Assembly: GCF_001427825.1 (NCBI RefSeq)
Contig: NZ_LMGT01000007.1
Span: forward strand, 1 to 64,000
DNA: 64,000 bases
Direction of reading: 5' to 3'
Source: Brevundimonas sp. Root608
GTDB lineage: Bacteria; Pseudomonadota; Alphaproteobacteria; Caulobacterales; Caulobacteraceae
Position 1 is the stretch's first letter; each line of letters starts with the position of its first letter. The translations under genes were made by a program, and so were the position numbers. Positions 60,132-64,000 of the stretch are shown one piece after another. The notes beneath the pieces are model-generated. The model ran no database searches. It worked only from the letters and a program-made list of their open reading frames with translations, and had not been told where the DNA came from.

Positions 60132-60830
60132 CTAGGTCGCGCGGATGAAATCCAGAAAGATCGGCGGCGTATCGCCAAGCTTCTTTTCTTCATAGCGGGT
60201 GACGACGTGATCGGCGGGCGCCGTGAACCAGTCAATGGCCGGGTCGAACTGCCGGACCAGACCGGGCGTGCGCTCGAACCGCTCCAGCGCCCATTCCGCA
60301 TAGTCGGTCCAGTCCGTCACGAACCGCAGCCGGCCGCCCGGCTTCAGCAGTCGCGCGATCTCGGCCGCCGTCTCGTCCTGGACCAGCCGCCGCTTGTTGT
60401 GCCGCGCCTTGTGCCACGGGTCGGGGAACAGGATCATCACCCGGTCGAGACTGGCGTCCGGCAAGGCCGTCATCACGTCGCGCGCGTCGTCGGCGTGCAG
60501 GCGGACATTCTTCAGCCCGCGCTCGTCGATGTGGCGCAGGGCCGAGCCGACGCCGTTGAGAAACGGCTCGCAGCCGATCATCAGCACATCCGGATGACGG
60601 CTCGCCTGTTCGGCCAGATGTTCGCCGCCGCCGAAGCCGATCTCCAGCCAGACGCCCGCGGCGCCGGGCATCAGCGCCGACGGATCGATCGGCCCCGCCT
60701 TGGGGTCGGGCAGGGCGATGGACGGCAGCAGGGTGTCGAACAGCGCCGCCTGCCGCGGCTTGATGGCGCGCGACTTGATGCGGCCGAACGAGCGCAGCGG
60801 GCGGTGGGCAGTGTCGTCTGAAGAAGCCAT
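60132..60830 (-). CDS. trmB: tRNA (guanine-N7-)-methyltransferase
   Basis: A 232-residue SAM-dependent enzyme that makes m7G46 in the variable loop of tRNA. WLEIGFGGGEHLAEQASRHPDVLMIGCEPF is the SAM-binding motif, and LFPDPWHKARHNKRRLVQ is the catalytic TrmB block. It follows metK, which supplies its methyl donor, by about 30 bases on the same strand. Confidence 0.96.
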   Translation of the reverse strand: MASSDDTAHRPLRSFGRIKSRAIKPRQAALFDTLLPSIALPDPKAGPIDPSALMPGAAGVWLEIGFGGGEHLAEQASRHPDVLMIGCEPFLNGVGSALRHIDERGLKNVRLHADDARDVMTALPDASLDRVMILFPDPWHKARHNKRRLVQDETAAEIARLLKPGGRLRFVTDWTDYAEWALERFERTPGLVRQFDPAIDWFTAPADHVVTRYEEKKLGDTPPIFLDFIRAT

Positions 60831-60859
60831 GGGCGCGCCTGTTAGACGCGCCCGGCCGT

Positions 60860-62059
60860 TCAGGCCAGCGCCTTCAGCTGGTCGACCAGATCAGTCTTCT
60901 CCCAGCTGAACCCGCCGTCGGCGTCCGGCGCGCGGCCGAAATGGCCGTAGGCGGCGGTGCGGGCGTAGATCGGCTTGTTCAGGCCCAGGTGCTCGCGGAT
61001 GGCGCGCGGGGTGGCCCCGCCGATGAGGCCGAGGATGTTGGCCTCGAGCACCGCCTCGGTGACGGCGCCCTTGCCGGTGCCGTGCAGGTCCACGTGGATG
61101 GACTGCGGCTTGGCCACGCCGATGGCGTAGGAGATCTGGATGGTGCAACGGTCGGCCAGACCGGCGGCGACGATGTTCTTGGCCAGGTAGCGGCAGGCGT
61201 AGGCGGCCGAACGGTCGACCTTGGTCGGGTCCTTGCCCGAGAAGGCGCCGCCGCCGTGCGGGGCCGCGCCGCCGTAGGTGTCGACGATGATCTTGCGGCC
61301 CGTCACGCCGGCGTCGCCGTCCGGGCCGCCGATCTCGAAAATGCCGGTCGGGTTGATGTGCCAGACCGTGTTCTCGTCGGTGAAGCCCTTCGGCAGCACT
61401 TCGAGGATGTAGGGTTTCACGATCGCGGCGACGTCGGCGGACGACAGGCCGGCGGCGTGCTGGGTCGACAGCACGATCGAGGTGGCCCGCACCGGCTTGC
61501 CGTCCTCGTACTGGATCGTCACCTGGCTCTTGGCGTCGGGCTCCAGCCGCTTGTCGCCGCCGTGGCGCACCTCGGCCAGGCGCTTCAGGATGTTGTGGCT
61601 GTACTGCAGGGTCGCCGGCATCAGCTCCGGCGTCTCGTTGGAGGCGTAGCCGAACATGATGCCCTGGTCGCCCGCGCCCTCGTCCTTGTTGCCGGCCGCG
61701 TCGACGCCCACGGCGATGTCGGCCGACTGACCGTGCAGGCGGTTGATGAACTCGAACGTCTCCCAGTGGAAGCCGGACTGCTCGTAGCCGATGTCGCGCA
61801 CGGCGGCGCGCACGGCGGCCTCGATCTCGTCCTGCACGCCGGGCGCCCATTGCCCGTCGGTGTCCATGATGCCCTGGCCGCGGATTTCGCCGGCCAGCAC
61901 GACGAGGTTCGTCGTCGTCATGGTTTCACAGGCCACCCGGGCATAGGGATCCTTGGACAGGAACAGGTCCACCACGGTGTCCGAAATGCGATCCGCGACC
62001 TTGTCGGGATGGCCCTCGGAGACGCTTTCAGATGTGAACAGGAACGACGATCGGGACAA
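60860..62059 (-). CDS. metK: S-adenosylmethionine synthetase
   Basis: A 399-residue enzyme that makes SAM from methionine and ATP. It shows [22 protein letters not shown] (ATP-binding His), the methionine-binding block [12 protein letters not shown], and [32 protein letters not shown]. The start is TTG 62059, with GGAG about 8 bases upstream. An AT-rich palindrome covers the likely promoter about 30-55 bases upstream. Confidence 0.97.
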   Translation of the reverse strand: MSRSSFLFTSESVSEGHPDKVADRISDTVVDLFLSKDPYARVACETMTTTNLVVLAGEIRGQGIMDTDGQWAPGVQDEIEAAVRAAVRDIGYEQSGFHWETFEFINRLHGQSADIAVGVDAAGNKDEGAGDQGIMFGYASNETPELMPATLQYSHNILKRLAEVRHGGDKRLEPDAKSQVTIQYEDGKPVRATSIVLSTQHAAGLSSADVAAIVKPYILEVLPKGFTDENTVWHINPTGIFEIGGPDGDAGVTGRKIIVDTYGGAAPHGGGAFSGKDPTKVDRSAAYACRYLAKNIVAAGLADRCTIQISYAIGVAKPQSIHVDLHGTGKGAVTEAVLEANILGLIGGATPRAIREHLGLNKPIYARTAAYGHFGRAPDADGGFSWEKTDLVDQLKALA

Positions 62060-62090
62060 GGCGGAGCTCCGGCGGTGGGTTGGCCGGCAG

Positions 62091-62118
62091 ACATATAAGG
62101 ATATGTTTATATGTTCAA
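62091..62118 (-). promoter_or_regulatory. AT-rich palindromic operator and likely promoter of metK
   Basis: ACATATAA (62091-62098) and TTATATGT (62107-62114) are perfect 8-bp inverted arms around GGATATGT; a nested CATAT-AAGG-ATATG is also present. On the minus strand TTGAAC (62118-62113) followed after 17 bases by TATGTC could be the -35 and -10 boxes, so a bound protein would block the promoter. An ArsR-type SAH-responsive repressor (SahR) is the candidate (inference). Confidence 0.6.
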
Positions 62119-62241
62119 GACGCTTGGCGCCGGCTCCGCCAGACCGGGGCGGCCGACGGTGGTCGAAAGCTGCGCGAGGATATGCATCGCTATGTAGAAG
62201 GGCGTGATGCTGCGGCGCTCTCCGTCAGCTCAAGGCCCCGC

Positions 62242-62733
62242 TCACGGGCGGACCTCTCGCGGCGCCTGGGCGACCGGGCGTGGACCGGCGTTCCCGGACC
62301 GTGACCGTGACCGTGACCTTGCCCGGCGGACCCAGGCTTCGCGATCGCTGACAGCCCGTTCGCCGACCAGCCAGCGCTCGCCCGCGCCGCACAGAAGGGT
62401 CAGCGAGGCCAGAATTCCCAGGCCGATGCGGGCCGACAGGACGGCATAGGCTCCCAGATCGGGGACGACGAGCGCAGAGACATAGACCAGCAGGGTCAGC
62501 GTCATGATCGCGGACATGACCAGGGCCCACCACCTGTCACGGGTGAGCGCCAGCCAGACGAACAAGCCGGTCATCAGGAAGTCGACAACGGCGTCGCCGG
62601 CGTAGAAGGCGCCGACCCTGAGCTCGTGGGTGTAAAACGACACCGCGAAGACAACGAGCGTCGTCACGGCGCCGAGGCGTTCCGGATGCCCGCCCTTGAG
62701 CCACGCAACCACAACCGCGGCCAGGGTGAGCAC
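62242..62733 (-). CDS. Small four-helix membrane protein of unknown function
   Basis: About 163 residues with four hydrophobic segments: AVTTLVVFAVSFY, VVDFLMTGLFVWLAL, WALVMSAIMTLTLLVYVSALVV and IGLGILASLTLL. The charged tail RARSRSRSRSG is encoded by a GACCGT tandem repeat. The frame stays open upstream of GTG 62733 and adds IQITLFLAGYYVLTL, which looks like a missing part of the first helix, but offers only ATT codons before a stop at 62820. The start is therefore uncertain. No family is recognised. Confidence 0.62.
   Translation of the reverse strand: MLTLAAVVVAWLKGGHPERLGAVTTLVVFAVSFYTHELRVGAFYAGDAVVDFLMTGLFVWLALTRDRWWALVMSAIMTLTLLVYVSALVVPDLGAYAVLSARIGLGILASLTLLCGAGERWLVGERAVSDREAWVRRARSRSRSRSGNAGPRPVAQAPREVRP
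62297..62318. repeat. GACCGT hexamer tandem repeat
   Basis: Nearly four copies of GACCGT occur in a row at 62297-62318. They lie within the 3' end of the small membrane protein gene and encode its Arg-Ser repeats. The number of copies could vary between strains without changing the frame. Confidence 0.85.
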
Positions 62734-62828
62734 GTAATAGCCGGCCAGAAAGAGCGTGATCTGAATCTCTCCAATGACTCGGCGGGCGGGGCGTGCGCCC
62801 GCACCGCCAGCGTTGGCTCAAGGGGCCG

Positions 62829-63458
62829 CTAGAAGGTGGTGGCCTCCCCGATCTCCTGGGCCTGTCCGGCGAAGGCGAGGATGAGGTCGGCCACGGCCTT
62901 GAGCATCACCGCCGTCACCACCACGATGACGAGCAGGATCAGGAGGCGGACGCCCCAGCCGCGTGGCGGGGGGCGGTAGCCGAGGCGCCGTTCTGGGCCC
63001 CCACCTGCGCCATCACCCAGCCCGCGCTCAGCACCTGCCGCAGCAGTTCCCGCGGGCTCGACTGCTCCGCGTCGTCCGCCAGTCCCCGCAGCAGATGACT
63101 CCGGACCGGGTCGTTCGCGCCCGTCGGACTGAACGCGTCCAGCGCGGCCTCGAGATCCTCCCAGGTCCACTGGGGAAGCGGCGGACTTTTCAATGCCATG
63201 GTCTGACTCCCTGTCGAGGGAGGCATCAACGGCGGAAAGATCGCCGCCGCCAATGGGGTCTTTCGGCCCTGGTACGTTTCGTTCCAGAAGGGCGAGCGCC
63301 GCCTTGCGCCGGTTCACGCCCATCCGGCGGCAGGCCTCGTGCACGTGTTTCTTGACCGTGGCCTCCGACAGGTGAAGGCGGGCGGCGATCTCCTTGTCGG
63401 TCAGGAAGGCGGTCAGCCTCAGACACTCTTCCTGGCGGGCGCTGAGGCGCTGCGACAT
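62829..63458 (-). CDS. LuxR-type HTH protein with C-terminal membrane helix (middle possibly frame-shifted)
   Basis: An open frame of 209 residues. Residues 1-65 are a GerE/LuxR helix-turn-helix (LSARQEECLRLTAFLTDKEIAARLHLSEATVKKHVHEACRRMGV). Residues about 160-209 hold RRLGYRPPPRGWGVRLLILLVIVVVTAVML, a membrane helix, with good codon use. The part between (residues about 90-155) is low-complexity with poor third positions, because that DNA codes better in another frame (62939-63199). Either two genes overlap or a frame change occurs. There is no receiver or ligand-binding domain. Confidence 0.7.
   Translation of the reverse strand: MSQRLSARQEECLRLTAFLTDKEIAARLHLSEATVKKHVHEACRRMGVNRRKAALALLERNVPGPKDPIGGGDLSAVDASLDRESDHGIEKSAASPVDLGGSRGRAGRVQSDGRERPGPESSAAGTGGRRGAVEPAGTAAAGAERGLGDGAGGGPERRLGYRPPPRGWGVRLLILLVIVVVTAVMLKAVADLILAFAGQAQEIGEATTF
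62939..63199 (-). CDS. Overlapping open frame with strong coding signal inside the LuxR-type gene
   Basis: An 86-residue frame starting MALKSPPLPQWTWEDLEAAL and continuing AFSPTGANDPVRSHLLRGLADDAEQSSPRELLRQVLSAGWVMAQVG. It has amphipathic helices and mostly G or C third bases up to about 63000, then loses them and reaches a stop at 62939. One extra G in the G5 run (CCCCC on the plus strand, 62998-63002) would join it to GYRPPPRGWGVRLLILL in the other frame, giving a plausible membrane protein of about 122 residues. Confidence 0.5.
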   Translation of the reverse strand: MALKSPPLPQWTWEDLEAALDAFSPTGANDPVRSHLLRGLADDAEQSSPRELLRQVLSAGWVMAQVGAQNGASATAPRHAAGASAS

Positions 63459-63603
63459 TCTACGCTCCGGTACGGCCCGAATAGCTACGGCCTGCGAACC
63501 GCCTCGTCCAGTAGCGGAGCGCCGGGAAAGCGTCGTCGTTTACGGAACGCGGCCCCGGGCCGGACCCGTCTTCGCTTTCGGGATCTGACCCGGTTCGAAG
63601 GAA

Positions 63604-63679
63604 TGGTGCCGCTTAGGTGACTCGAACACCTGACCCCCGCATTACGAATGCGATGCTCTACCAGCTGAGCTAAAGCGGC
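63604..63679 (-). tRNA. tRNA-Thr (anticodon CGT)
   Basis: A 76-base cloverleaf including encoded CCA. The acceptor stem GCCGCTT pairs with AAGCGGC, with discriminator A then CCA. The D arm AGCTCAGCTGGTAGAGC, the anticodon loop TTCGTAA (anticodon at 63644-63646, reading ACG codons) and the T arm with GTTCGAGTC are all present. It lies between the LuxR-type gene and hemD. Confidence 0.95.
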
Positions 63680-63722
63680 CTTGGCGCAACGGGCGACGAA
63701 GGCCCTGCGCGAGAGGCGCTCT

Positions 63723-64000
63723 TTATACGCGGGGCGCGGGCTTGCCAAGCGCCTCGAGCAGCGCGGACTCGTCGGGAGCGCGGGCGATGCGGATTTCCAG
63801 GCCGGAGCCTTCGCCGAGGGCGTCGGCGACGGCGGCGGAGAGGGCGACGGCCCGCGCCCCCGCGAAGGGCCCGAGCGCCCCCAGGGCGCGGGCGGCCCGC
63901 GCTGAATGGACCAGGACCGCATCGAACCGCCCCGGCGCCGCGACGCCGGTTTCCACCGCCTCATAGAGCGGCAGGGCCCGCACCCTGACGCGATCCGTCA
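63723..64000 (-). CDS. hemD: Uroporphyrinogen-III synthase, 3' part (cut by window edge)
   Basis: The last about 92 codons of a gene that begins beyond position 64000. RVRALPLYEAVETGVAAPGRFDAVLVHSARAARAL and VALSAAVADALGEGSG are typical of the second half of HemD, with ARAPDESALLEAL at the end. HemD cyclises hydroxymethylbilane to uroporphyrinogen III in haem synthesis. The N-terminal half and start are outside the window. Confidence 0.75.
   Translation of the reverse strand, partial: TDRVRVRALPLYEAVETGVAAPGRFDAVLVHSARAARALGALGPFAGARAVALSAAVADALGEGSGLEIRIARAPDESALLEALGKPAPRV

Noticed and set aside
62060..62241. SAM riboswitch upstream of metK
   Set aside because: No SAM-I, SAM-II or SAM/SAH-type stem arrangement was visible. 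The notable feature is a short AT-rich DNA palindrome that fits protein binding better.

Overview
The window is a GC-rich chromosomal segment from an alphaproteobacterium, most likely a Caulobacterales member close to Brevundimonas. This rests on strongly GC-rich third codon positions, the gene order metK-trmB-rimP-nusA-ylxR-infB ... rbfA-truB-rpsO-pnp, alphaproteobacterial families such as DUF4167, DUF1223 and DUF4893, and a split cytochrome c maturation locus. The species call is inference; no rRNA is present. Nearly all of the window is housekeeping chromosome. I see no phage, insertion sequence, CRISPR array or integrase. One gene, a KAP-family NTPase at 45031-46542, looks foreign by base composition.

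Layout. 1-9.3 kb: a cut-off reading frame at the left edge, dapF, a K+-channel-like protein with a zinc ribbon, two tandem S9 prolyl-oligopeptidase paralogues (one secreted, one lipoprotein), a MarR regulator with a lysine-rich tail, yciB and ftsY. 9.5-15.4 kb: glutamine-dependent nadE, an alpha/beta hydrolase, a GmhB-like phosphatase, and an aminotransferase/dehydrogenase pair that probably makes the diamino sugar of lipid A (GnnB/GnnA). 15.4-20.7 kb: a MaoC-like hydratase, threonine dehydratase, glpK, an APH-like kinase and a DUF1223 protein. 20.7-24.2 kb: the ccm genes for cytochrome c maturation (ccmA, ccmB, ccmC, ccmD, ccmG), interrupted by an opposite-strand minimal PhnA. 24.5-31.9 kb: acnA, prfA, a BrkB-type membrane protein, prmC (which modifies the prfA product) and a DUF4167 protein.

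32-42.2 kb: two DUF4893 lipoproteins flanking a flavin monooxygenase, a small membrane protein with a stomatin-like helix, a soluble PAS-PAS hybrid histidine kinase, a class C beta-lactamase-like hydrolase, a LysE exporter and a TonB-dependent receptor. 42.2-46.9 kb: clpB behind a plausible heat-shock promoter, then the KAP NTPase. 46.9-62.1 kb, all on the minus strand: metK, trmB, a DUF1993 gene, rimP, nusA, ylxR, infB, three extra envelope-type genes, rbfA, truB, rpsO and pnp. These couple methyl-donor supply, transcription elongation, translation initiation, ribosome maturation and mRNA decay. 62.2-64 kb: a small membrane protein, a LuxR-type HTH gene whose middle is coded in another frame, tRNA-Thr(CGT), and the 3' part of hemD.

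Intergenic spaces carry several families of dispersed palindromic repeats. The most distinctive is a nested inverted-repeat element of about 200 bp, present in two near-complete copies on either side of the MaoC/threonine dehydratase pair. Regulatory candidates worth following are an AT-rich palindrome over the metK promoter, a terminator-like hairpin abutting the rimP start, and the clpB promoter.
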